A stretch of 8,418 nt of DNA from JBBQSU01 sp038234815. Lineage in GTDB: Bacteria; Planctomycetota; Phycisphaerae; Tepidisphaerales; Tepidisphaeraceae. Of this stretch, positions 1-5,233 are shown in pieces (position 1 is the stretch's first letter; each line of letters begins with the position of its first letter). The notes beneath the pieces were generated by a model, which saw nothing but the letters and a program-made list of their open reading frames with translations, searched no databases and had not been told where the DNA came from. Location of the stretch: NCBI GenBank assembly GCA_038234815.1, contig JBBQSU010000148.1:1-8418 (forward strand), in the 5' to 3' direction. The position numbers were made by a program, and so were the translations under genes.

Positions 1-96
1 TACGCCCTGACAGTGGAAGATGCAAACACGCTCCAGCTCCGTAAGATGTTGATAGGGCATCGTCGCTCGGGCCTTTCAGTGGTTATGTCTTGGTAA
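1..96 (+). CDS. Possible 3' end of a gene entering from the left edge, unidentified
   Basis: Frame 1 is open from the first base to a TAA at 94-96 and would encode about 31 C-terminal residues ending in SVVMSW. I recognise no family in so short a stretch. The other two forward frames close by position 44. Repeat copy 1 begins 81 bases after the stop, so this may be the gene of the cassette-like unit to the left, as the EEP gene is for repeat copy 3. An open frame of this length can occur by chance, so the call is weak. Confidence 0.25.
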   Translation, partial: YALTVEDANTLQLRKMLIGHRRSGLSVVMSW

Positions 97-177
97 ACAC
101 AACCTACCGAATCCCGAGCACGATGTCTGTTTACTGCGGCATGGCGTTGCGCTTGAAGTGTTAATTCGCCGCGATAT

Positions 178-245
178 GAACTAAGAAGGGGGACATCCCA
201 CCTTATCCGTCATCGATAAGCTGCAATGTCCCGCTTATGCGTTCG
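178..245 (+). repeat. 68-bp imperfect inverted repeat, copy 1
   Basis: This is the first of four directly oriented copies. It starts with GAAC and ends with GTTCG, so the outer four bases pair. Inside, TAAG (182-185) can pair with CTTA, GGGACAT (190-196) with ATGTCCC (226-232), and CTTATC with GATAAG around a 7-base loop. This copy has the most perfect middle stem. It differs from copy 3 at about seven of 68 positions. The GAAC/GTTC ends, internal bulges and placement between unrelated genes resemble integron attC sites. A MITE or REP-like element is the alternative. Confidence 0.9.
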
Positions 246-286
246 TCGAGTTTGCTGCGAAGATAAGGACGACTGGCAGAAACGTT

Positions 287-291
287 GGAAG
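287..291 (+). promoter_or_regulatory. Ribosome binding site deciding the start at 300
   Basis: GGAAG lies 8 bases before the ATG at 300. An upstream in-frame TTG at 285 would extend the protein by five residues, but no purine-rich site stands at a suitable distance before it, so the ATG is preferred. Confidence 0.55.
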
Positions 292-299
292 CCGACAAA

Positions 300-665
300 A
301 TGAGTATTGATCCGCCACAACTCGACTATTCCGATGGCACGGAGGATGCACGCCCGAAGCTCAGTAGGCTGGTTTATGCCGCTTACATAGCAAGCTCTGT
401 TATGGGGCTGCTTGTCGTGGCACCGATAGCAAACAGCCTAATCTTTGCCCGCAACGGGGGGCATGGAGATGTGGCAGTCCTTATTCTGTATGTTTTTAGT
501 TCAGTTCTTGTGGGGACATTCACGCTCCACAAGATCAGATCGAAGCGGTATCCTGCTAGGTGGAACTACTTTGTCTGCATATTTGTAGGACTGTTTGGCT
601 GGGCGACTGGTTGGATTCTGCCGCCCGTATTCTGGCTTGTAGGTAAGCTCATTGGGGCACCCTAA
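300..665 (+). CDS. Small three-helix integral membrane protein, unknown function
   Basis: This 121-residue protein is not recognised. It has a polar, acidic N-terminus of about 25 residues rich in Asp, Glu and Pro, followed by three hydrophobic segments: roughly residues 26-50, 58-80 and 91-115. A short basic loop (KIRSKR) separates the second and third, which would place that loop in the cytoplasm by the positive-inside rule. It sits between repeat copies 1 and 2 and is the only intact gene of that unit. The Rhs remnant follows directly after its stop. Small multi-helix membrane proteins behind Rhs genes are often immunity proteins in polymorphic-toxin loci. That role is only an inference here, because no toxin tip is visible. 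Its GC content looks lower than that of the EEP gene downstream, which would fit separate origins. Confidence 0.65.
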   Translation: MSIDPPQLDYSDGTEDARPKLSRLVYAAYIASSVMGLLVVAPIANSLIFARNGGHGDVAVLILYVFSSVLVGTFTLHKIRSKRYPARWNYFVCIFVGLFGWATGWILPPVFWLVGKLIGAP

Positions 666-716
666 TCGATTCGGCGAAGGCTGCGGATAGAAAGCACGAC
701 GGCCAGCGGGCACGGA

Positions 717-867
717 ACGAAAGACTCACTGAGCAAGATCTACACTTATGACGCCTGCAACCAGCAGGTGAGCGGATCGACACCATATGAGTATGACGCG
801 CTGGGGCGGGCGATCAATAAATGGGGGACGTATCGGTACTTCAGCAAGGACTGGCAGGTGGTGCAGG
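717..867 (+). pseudogene. Rhs/YD-repeat protein fragment, truncated at both ends
   Basis: The frame that begins in-phase at 666 reads through YTYDACNQ, PYEYDALGR and TYRYFSKDWQVVQ, the signature of Rhs-family YD repeats (YxYDxxGR) plus the aromatic DWQVV stretch often seen near the end of such repeats. There is no start codon or upstream Rhs core: the coding signal appears about 60 bases after the stop of the membrane protein. It breaks off where repeat copy 2 begins, and the frame then runs through the repeat to a TAA at 906-908. A full Rhs protein usually exceeds 1,000 residues, so roughly 50 recognisable residues are a relic. It may be a displaced fragment of an Rhs gene nearby on the chromosome, as arises when Rhs C-termini are exchanged by recombination. 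Confidence 0.7.
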
Positions 868-934
868 GACCCAGAAGGTGGACATCCGAGCTTATCCGCC
901 ATCGATAAGCTGCAATTTCGCCCTTATGCGTTCG
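868..934 (+). repeat. 67-bp imperfect inverted repeat, copy 2 (degenerate)
   Basis: This is the most diverged copy: one base shorter on the left, with GACC in place of GAAC and AATTTC in place of AATGTC, which weakens the middle stem. The inner CTTATC/GATAAG hairpin, the CTGCAA spacer and the CTTATGCGTTCG end are intact. Its left edge coincides with the loss of Rhs coding similarity. The EEP gene starts 34 bases after its right end. Confidence 0.85.
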
Positions 935-968
935 CCGTCGCACTGCGTGCTGGTTTTGCGTCACTCTC

Positions 969-1727
969 ATGCGAATCGTCAGCTACAACATCTTCAACGG
1001 CGGTGAGGGCCGCGCGGATCCGCTGACTGAAGTCATCCAGGCCCGGCGCCCGGACGTTGTCGTGCTTGTGGAAGCGGACGACGTCGCTGTCGTTCAGCAC
1101 ATCGCGAGGCGGCTCGGGATGGATTACGTGCATGCTTCTGCGGGCACGCACGCGGGGGCGATTCTCAGTGCCTGGCCGATCGTGTCGTCGATCAATCACA
1201 CGCTCGACGGCGGGCACTGGATGAACGCGTTTGTCGAGGCCCATGTTGTCGATCCTGCCGGCGTCGAATGGCCGATCGTCGGCGTGCATTTCGCGGCCCA
1301 TGCGTCCGAAGAACGCGAGCAGTTGCGTGAGCAGCAGCTTGACGCGTTATTTAAGCGGCTCGCGCCGCTGCGTGATCGGCCGCACGTGCTCGCGGGGGAT
1401 TTCAATTCCAACGCGCCGTCACAGCGGATAGACCCAACCCGCTGCAGCCCGCGCACGCAGCAGGATTGGCTCGCCAACGGTAACCTCGTCCCGCGCCGGA
1501 TCGTGCAGCGTCTGCTCGACACCGGCTACACCGACACGCTGCACGCCTGCGCCCCGCACGTTGCCGACACCACCGGCACCTACACCACCCACGCCCCCGG
1601 CCAGCGGATCGACTACATCTTCACGCACGGCATCGATCGCTCGCGCATCCGCTCGGCATGGATCGAGAACGACCGCCTCGCCCGCTATGCCAGCGATCAT
1701 TTCCCGGTGGGCGCGGAGATCGATTGA
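969..1727 (+). CDS. Endonuclease/exonuclease/phosphatase (EEP) family metal-dependent hydrolase
   Basis: A 252-residue protein spanning the whole EEP fold, about the usual length of a single-domain member. The family hydrolyses phosphodiester or phosphomonoester bonds with Mg2+; members include exonuclease III, DNase I and sphingomyelinases. All catalytic signatures are visible: SYNIFNG with Asn7, Glu35 in LVEAD, His107 in GVHF, Asp144 and Asn146 in GDFNSNA, Asp215 in RIDYIF, and Asp243-His244 in ASDHFPV. It should therefore be active. No signal peptide or membrane segment is seen, so a cytoplasmic location or export by another route is open. The substrate cannot be told; the AP-endonuclease, phosphatase and toxin-nuclease branches share these motifs. 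No clear Shine-Dalgarno precedes the ATG, but the protein begins at the usual point of the domain. Its TGA overlaps the first bases of repeat copy 3, leaving no spacer between gene and repeat. Confidence 0.9.
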   Translation: MRIVSYNIFNGGEGRADPLTEVIQARRPDVVVLVEADDVAVVQHIARRLGMDYVHASAGTHAGAILSAWPIVSSINHTLDGGHWMNAFVEAHVVDPAGVEWPIVGVHFAAHASEEREQLREQQLDALFKRLAPLRDRPHVLAGDFNSNAPSQRIDPTRCSPRTQQDWLANGNLVPRRIVQRLLDTGYTDTLHACAPHVADTTGTYTTHAPGQRIDYIFTHGIDRSRIRSAWIENDRLARYASDHFPVGAEID

Positions 1728-1793
1728 ACTTAGAAAGGCGACATCCCAACTTATCCGCCATCGATAAGCTGCAATGTCCGCCTTATGCGTTCG
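1726..1793 (+). repeat. 68-bp imperfect inverted repeat, copy 3
   Basis: It begins with GAAC inside the TGA stop of the EEP gene and ends with GTTCG. The outer GAAC/GTTC pair is followed by AAGGC pairing with GCCTT, an unpaired C, GACAT with ATGTC, and CTTATC with GATAAG. Compared with copy 1 the middle stem has changed on both arms and still pairs, which suggests selection on structure. It is about 90% identical to copy 1. Confidence 0.92.
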
Positions 1794-1848
1794 CGTGGTG
1801 AAGAGACGACTCATCGGAAGTTGGTTTCATAAGCGATTCGCCTTTCCG

Positions 1849-2412
1849 TTACTCCAGCAGGACGGCCAACTCTTTGTAACCATTGGATCGAGCATGATCC
1901 GCAGCTGTCATTCCATCGGTATCACGAGCCGTTCGATCCGCCCCAACTGCCAAGAGATTCTCGGCCATTGATCCATCACCACCAATCGCCGCGATCATTA
2001 GTGGCGTAACACGCTCCTTCATGAACCGAACGTCCTTGATCTGCGCCCCGTGATCCAGCAGTAATTGGACCATCGACCAATTGCCTGTCCGAATCGCGTG
2101 AGCCAGAGGACTCATGCGCATCTTGTCGTACGCAGTGGCATTGGCTCCATGCTGTAAAAGCGTTTTCACAATGACGGGATGTTGACCTATGATCGCGAAT
2201 TCCAGCGCCGTCATGCCAATCTGTGGCTCCGGGTCGTTGACCGCATCGGGGGTCTCGGCCAGAATCCGATCCACCTCAATCCCGTCACCCTTGGATGCCG
2301 CAGAACAGAGGAGATCGCCGGTTGACGGCCTTCGGCATCCACCGAGCATCAGAGCTACAGCGAACACAGCCAGTCCAAATCGCCGCAATCGAAACTGCCG
2401 TGTTACAGACAT
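1849..2412 (-). CDS. Ankyrin-repeat lipoprotein
   Basis: A protein of 187 residues counted from the ATG at 2412. The N-terminus is basic (RQFRLRRF), then comes a hydrophobic stretch ending in the lipobox LMLGGC (Cys26), so it is probably secreted by Sec and lipidated as a periplasm-facing lipoprotein. The rest is ankyrin-like: TALEFAIIGQHPVIVKTLLQHGAN, SPLAHAIRTGNWSMVQLLLDHGA, TPLMIAAIGGDGSMAENLLAVGAD and a last half repeat TAADHARSNGYKELAVLL, preceded by a degenerate first unit. Ankyrin repeats bind other proteins, and no enzyme motif is present. It is the only gene between repeat copies 3 and 4 and runs against the direction of the EEP gene. Periplasmic ankyrin proteins serve as immunity or protective factors in some bacteria, so a neutralising role is possible but unproven. 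An upstream in-frame TTG at 2436 is the rejected start. Confidence 0.85.
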   Translation of the reverse strand: MSVTRQFRLRRFGLAVFAVALMLGGCRRPSTGDLLCSAASKGDGIEVDRILAETPDAVNDPEPQIGMTALEFAIIGQHPVIVKTLLQHGANATAYDKMRMSPLAHAIRTGNWSMVQLLLDHGAQIKDVRFMKERVTPLMIAAIGGDGSMAENLLAVGADRTARDTDGMTAADHARSNGYKELAVLLE

Positions 2413-2418
2413 CCCGTT

Positions 2419-2424
2419 CTCCTT
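2419..2424 (-). promoter_or_regulatory. Ribosome binding site of the ankyrin lipoprotein gene
   Basis: Read on the minus strand this is AAGGAG, 6 bases before the ATG at 2412. It selects that ATG over the TTG eight codons upstream and places the basic signal-peptide residues close to the N-terminus. Confidence 0.75.
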
Positions 2425-2451
2425 CGTGCGGCTCAATTAAGAAAACCAGAC

Positions 2452-2519
2452 GAACCCAGGAGGGCGACATCCTAACTTATCCGCCATCGATAAGCTGCAA
2501 TGTCCGGCTTATGCGTTCG
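2452..2519 (+). repeat. 68-bp imperfect inverted repeat, copy 4, at the edge of the accessory region
   Basis: It starts with CGAAC (2451-2455) and ends with GTTCG, giving a 5-bp outer pair. GACAT pairs with ATGTC and CTTATC with GATAAG. The stretch between the outer and middle stems pairs less well than in copy 3 (one G/G mismatch and a wobble). The right end overlaps the last codons of the small membrane protein gene on the minus strand. No fifth copy occurs to the right, so this copy borders the ordinary chromosomal block. Confidence 0.92.
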
Positions 2520-2763
2520 GCTTATGTTTGCGTAGAGGGCGCAGGATGAAAAACCAGACAAAACCGAGGACCATTAGCCACGGCAAAAGCGGGATCAAAA
2601 AGTTGACCAGCAGGCTCGGATCGCTATCCACATTCACCACCGCCCCGTTACTGTTGTCGAGGAGCCACTTGACGAAAGACCATTCGTTGCCCATTCCCTG
2701 TGGGAGGGTAATGTTAAACGATGATATTGGTAAACTGGGCTTCCCAACGAACGGTGTGCGCAA
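2509..2763 (-). CDS. Small single-pass membrane protein, resembles the FtsH N-terminal segment
   Basis: An 84-residue product if it starts at the TTG at 2763; an internal ATG at 2694 would give 61 residues. One strong hydrophobic segment (about residues 52-73, LLVNFLIPLLPWLMVLGF) is followed by WFFILRPLRKHK, a basic cytoplasmic end. The LLPWLMVLGFVWFF pattern is reminiscent of the second transmembrane helix of FtsH proteases, but no AAA or protease domain follows, so this is only a resemblance. The gene starts 25 bases after the histidine kinase stop, with GGAGGG 8 bases before the TTG, so co-transcription with the kinase is likely. The last four codons (KPNA) and the stop come from repeat copy 4, so the original C-terminus may have been replaced. 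Existence as a gene is likely but not certain. Confidence 0.5.
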   Translation of the reverse strand: MRTPFVGKPSLPISSFNITLPQGMGNEWSFVKWLLDNSNGAVVNVDSDPSLLVNFLIPLLPWLMVLGFVWFFILRPLRKHKPNA

Positions 2764-2771
2764 GGACCACG

Positions 2772-2777
2772 CCCTCC
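2772..2777 (-). promoter_or_regulatory. Ribosome binding site supporting a TTG start at 2763
   Basis: On the minus strand this reads GGAGGG, 8 bases upstream of the TTG. The internal ATG at 2694 has only AGG at a spacing that is too short, so the longer form is favoured. Confidence 0.45.
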
Positions 2778-2788
2778 GCCTCTGCCTT

Positions 2789-4186
2789 TCAACCGATCGA
2801 CGACGTAACCGGCTCGGGAATCACCGCCAAGTGGCATGTCACCGTCGTCCCTTGCCCCACAATCGACTGAATCTGCACCGTTCCGCGTAGGGCTGCCACG
2901 GCGTGCTTCACGATCGCCAGGCCCAAGCCCGTGCCGCGGCCGGCGCTGCCGCTTCGCGCGGGGTCCACCTGATAAAATCGCTCGAAGACCCGATCGAGAT
3001 GCTCGGCCGGAATCCCACACCCAGTATCCGCAACCGCCAGCGCGATCGTCTCGCCACCGGCCAGTGGCTTCAATGACACGCTCACCGTCCCGCCGGCGGG
3101 CGTGAACTTCAAACTATTCTCCACCAGGTTCCGAACGATCAGTTGCAACAGGCGCTCGTCCCCGCGGAATTCAGTTAGGCCGTGGCTGTCGAGTGCCAGG
3201 CCGACACCTTTCTTCCTCGCCTGATCGCCGAGCAACGATTCGACCCACTGGAACAGCGCATGCGTCTTAAGCAATGCCGATCCCGACTGCAACTGCGCGT
3301 TCTCCGCTCGCGAAAGATCGAGCAGGTCGGTGATCATCTCCTCCAGCCGCCGCAGGTGCCCGCTCATCACCGACAAACACTTGCTTAACTGCACCGGGTC
3401 GTCGGCCAGAACGTCGTCGGCGGTCTCCAGCGCGATCTTCATGGCGCTGATAGGAGTGCGCAGCTCGTGGCTGGCGTTGGCCACAAAATCCGCCTTCATC
3501 TGCAGGCTCGATGCCACCGCGCTGATGTCGCGCAGCACCAGCAGCAGATTGCCACTGCCCGTCCGTCGGGCCATCGCTTGGAACGTCATCCGCTGGCCAT
3601 TGCGCAGCAGGCGCAGCTCTCGCGGCTGCAAATCCAGCGGCTTGCCCACCGGCAGCAACGCCTCCAGCATGTTCATGATCGGCTCATCTGAAATCACGCT
3701 GACAATCTGCTGATTGGCCACCTGCGACCGCGAGACGTTAAACAGCGCTCCGGCGGCATCGTTGATGAGGATCACTCGGCGCTGGGCGTCGGCCAGCACG
3801 ATCGGATCGGGCATCATGCTGAGCAGGCCCTGCATGTCGCGCCGCCAATGACTGGCCTCGGTCAGTCGTGTTTCGGTATCGAGGGTAACTCGTGCAAAAT
3901 GACTGGCGATCGCGCGAAGTGCTTCCGGCCCGCGGGCCTCGACCTTGCTGCCGGGCCGGCCGGCTTCAATTCGGTCGAGCGCGGCCCGAAGTTCTTCGGC
4001 GGGCCGGGCCCAGCGATAATACGCCATCCCTGAGCCGGCCAGTCCGGCCATTAGGCCCACGACCGCGCCGACCTGCCAGAACTGCACCCGGCCGGCCCCG
4101 GCCAAACCGCGACCGAGGATGGCCCCGCCAACCATAAAGGCCAGCAAAACCGCCGCAAGCCGCAAAAACCGGAAGCCGGAAAACAT
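2789..4186 (-). CDS. PhoR-like membrane-bound sensor histidine kinase
   Basis: A 465-residue protein with the standard order of a PhoR-type kinase. Two N-terminal hydrophobic helices (about 8-28 and 36-56) anchor it with almost no periplasmic loop. A HAMP-like linker (about 60-110) and a PAS domain (about 115-225, starting LLSMMPDPIVLADAQRRV) follow. The dimerisation domain carries the H-box ASHELRTPI with the phosphoacceptor His240. The ATPase domain shows the N-box NLVENSLKF (353-361), G1 DTGCGIP (387-393), the F-box FERFYQVD and G2 GTGLGLAI (418-425). All catalytic residues are present. With so small a sensor loop the signal is probably sensed in the membrane, by the PAS domain or through a partner, as PhoR does through PhoU and Pst. 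No response regulator lies next to it; the upstream gene on this strand is a sugar isomerase-like protein. No Shine-Dalgarno precedes the ATG. It could serve another pathway than phosphate. Confidence 0.92.
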   Translation of the reverse strand: MFSGFRFLRLAAVLLAFMVGGAILGRGLAGAGRVQFWQVGAVVGLMAGLAGSGMAYYRWARPAEELRAALDRIEAGRPGSKVEARGPEALRAIASHFARVTLDTETRLTEASHWRRDMQGLLSMMPDPIVLADAQRRVILINDAAGALFNVSRSQVANQQIVSVISDEPIMNMLEALLPVGKPLDLQPRELRLLRNGQRMTFQAMARRTGSGNLLLVLRDISAVASSLQMKADFVANASHELRTPISAMKIALETADDVLADDPVQLSKCLSVMSGHLRRLEEMITDLLDLSRAENAQLQSGSALLKTHALFQWVESLLGDQARKKGVGLALDSHGLTEFRGDERLLQLIVRNLVENSLKFTPAGGTVSVSLKPLAGGETIALAVADTGCGIPAEHLDRVFERFYQVDPARSGSAGRGTGLGLAIVKHAVAALRGTVQIQSIVGQGTTVTCHLAVIPEPVTSSIG

Positions 4187-4329
4187 TAGTTAAAAAATCA
4201 TCCAATGCGCAAGGCACGGATGCAAGAGATGAACCTGATCCAAACGATCGCCCCGGGGAATGAATCCGCCACTGAAGCCGTCCGCACTGGTGATGGCAAA
4301 ACACTTCATACAAGAAGCGGTCCTACATG

Positions 4330-4345
4330 AGAAAGGCCTCTTTCT
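4330..4345. terminator. Weak hairpin downstream of the sugar isomerase-like gene
   Basis: AGAAAG and CTTTCT form a 6-bp stem with a 4-base loop, 22 bases beyond the stop of the minus-strand gene. The T-rich tract lies on the plus-strand side, so it would not act as a typical intrinsic terminator for that gene. The rest of the gap 4187-4367 shows nothing I can support beyond room for a promoter for the kinase. Confidence 0.2.
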
Positions 4346-4367
4346 TTGTCGTTTTGTGTCGCCCCGA

Positions 4368-5144
4368 CTATTTCGCCACCCCCATCTTCTTCAGTGCCTG
4401 CAGGCTCCGTCCGACGACTTCATAACCCGATCCGTCCGCATTGCAGTCTTCTACCACAAACCATTCGGTGTTCTGCTGGTCGTCCACGAGTTGAAAAATA
4501 GTCGGCCAGTCCATTTTGCCTTCGCCAATGACTGCGCCTGCCGGGCCGCCGAATTCTTTAAGGTGAAGCGAGCGGGCGCGGTTGGAGAATTTGCGGAGGA
4601 TTCCCACGGAATCGCCTCCACCGGAGGCGTAGTTGCCGACATCCAGTTGCATGATGACATCAGCGCGGGTGTTTTCGAAGAGAACTTCCCAGCCCACCCA
4701 GCCATCGACCACCGCAGCGTCGAAGTCGTGGGCATGATAGCCACAGTACATGCCGAGCGGTTTGAGCGCCTCGGCGGTGCTATTTAGTATGCCGGCGAGT
4801 TCGTGAATGCCGGCGGTGGTAGCCATGCGGACCTTGTCCATCGCGACGATCAGAAACTTGTTGCCCAAGGTCTGGTGAAACTCGACGGACCGGGTGAGGT
4901 TGGCCGGCTGGAGGGAGTCGGTGGCGACGTGAAATCCGCAGCACTTGAGGCCGACGTCATCGTACATCTTGCGGATGTCCTTGGCCGGGTGCTTCTGCCA
5001 GATCAGGGTTGATCCGTCATACCCCCACGGCTCGGCACCTTTGTATCCCAGAGCGGCTACGGACTTGAGCGTTTCGGGGAGGCTCTTGGAAACCTCGGCC
5101 CGCACGGCGAAAAGTTGCACTCCGACGGGGATGTTCTTTTTCAT
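4368..5144 (-). CDS. Sugar phosphate isomerase/epimerase family protein (xylose isomerase-like TIM barrel)
   Basis: A 258-residue protein matching the AP_endonuc_2/xylose isomerase-like TIM-barrel family in length and motifs. Members are metal-dependent isomerases, epimerases or, as recognised more recently, lyases acting on sugars and polyols. The start VGVQLFAVR is the typical first strand. Likely metal or active-site residues are His72 (GFHV), His137 and His139 (GYHAHDFD), Asp168 in QLDVGN, His194 in SLHLKE, Glu208 in IGEG and Glu232 in VVED. No signal peptide is seen, so it acts in the cytoplasm. It lies 89 bases downstream of the Gfo/Idh/MocA gene on the same strand. That pairing is common in carbohydrate and inositol catabolism, where one protein oxidises a sugar to a keto-sugar and the other isomerises or cleaves it. 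The gap holds a 7-bp hairpin (5185-5204) without a T-tract and an 8-base direct repeat just before the start codon. The exact substrate is unknown. Confidence 0.88.
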   Translation of the reverse strand: MKKNIPVGVQLFAVRAEVSKSLPETLKSVAALGYKGAEPWGYDGSTLIWQKHPAKDIRKMYDDVGLKCCGFHVATDSLQPANLTRSVEFHQTLGNKFLIVAMDKVRMATTAGIHELAGILNSTAEALKPLGMYCGYHAHDFDAAVVDGWVGWEVLFENTRADVIMQLDVGNYASGGGDSVGILRKFSNRARSLHLKEFGGPAGAVIGEGKMDWPTIFQLVDDQQNTEWFVVEDCNADGSGYEVVGRSLQALKKMGVAK

Positions 5145-5233
5145 GGGTTGCTTTTTAATAGGTTGCTTGTTGCCCCTTACCTGCCTGTGGACACACTTCC
5201 ACAGACAACGCGCCGCGGGTCAAAATCGGGTGA

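Noticed and set aside
285..299. TTG start for the small membrane protein
   Set aside because: The ATG at 300 has GGAAG at a good distance; the TTG has none.
924..1301. Minus-strand open frame opposite the EEP gene
   Set aside because: It lies antisense to a gene with all its family motifs, shows no recognisable domain, and part of it is translated repeat copy 2.
1419..1814. Minus-strand open frame of 131 codons
   Set aside because: It is antisense to the EEP gene and runs through repeat copy 3; composition is the usual antisense Ala/Gly/Val bias.
178..2519. CRISPR array
   Set aside because: Only four repeats, 620-790 bp apart, with genes between them rather than short spacers, and no cas genes.
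178..2519. Repeats as simple transcription terminators
   Set aside because: No T-tract follows the hairpins on either strand, and the sequence is conserved well beyond the stems, including the loop and the GCGTTCG end.
5185..5204. 7-bp hairpin between the Gfo and sugar isomerase-like genes as a terminator
   Set aside because: No T-tract follows on the minus strand, and the two genes make sense as one unit.
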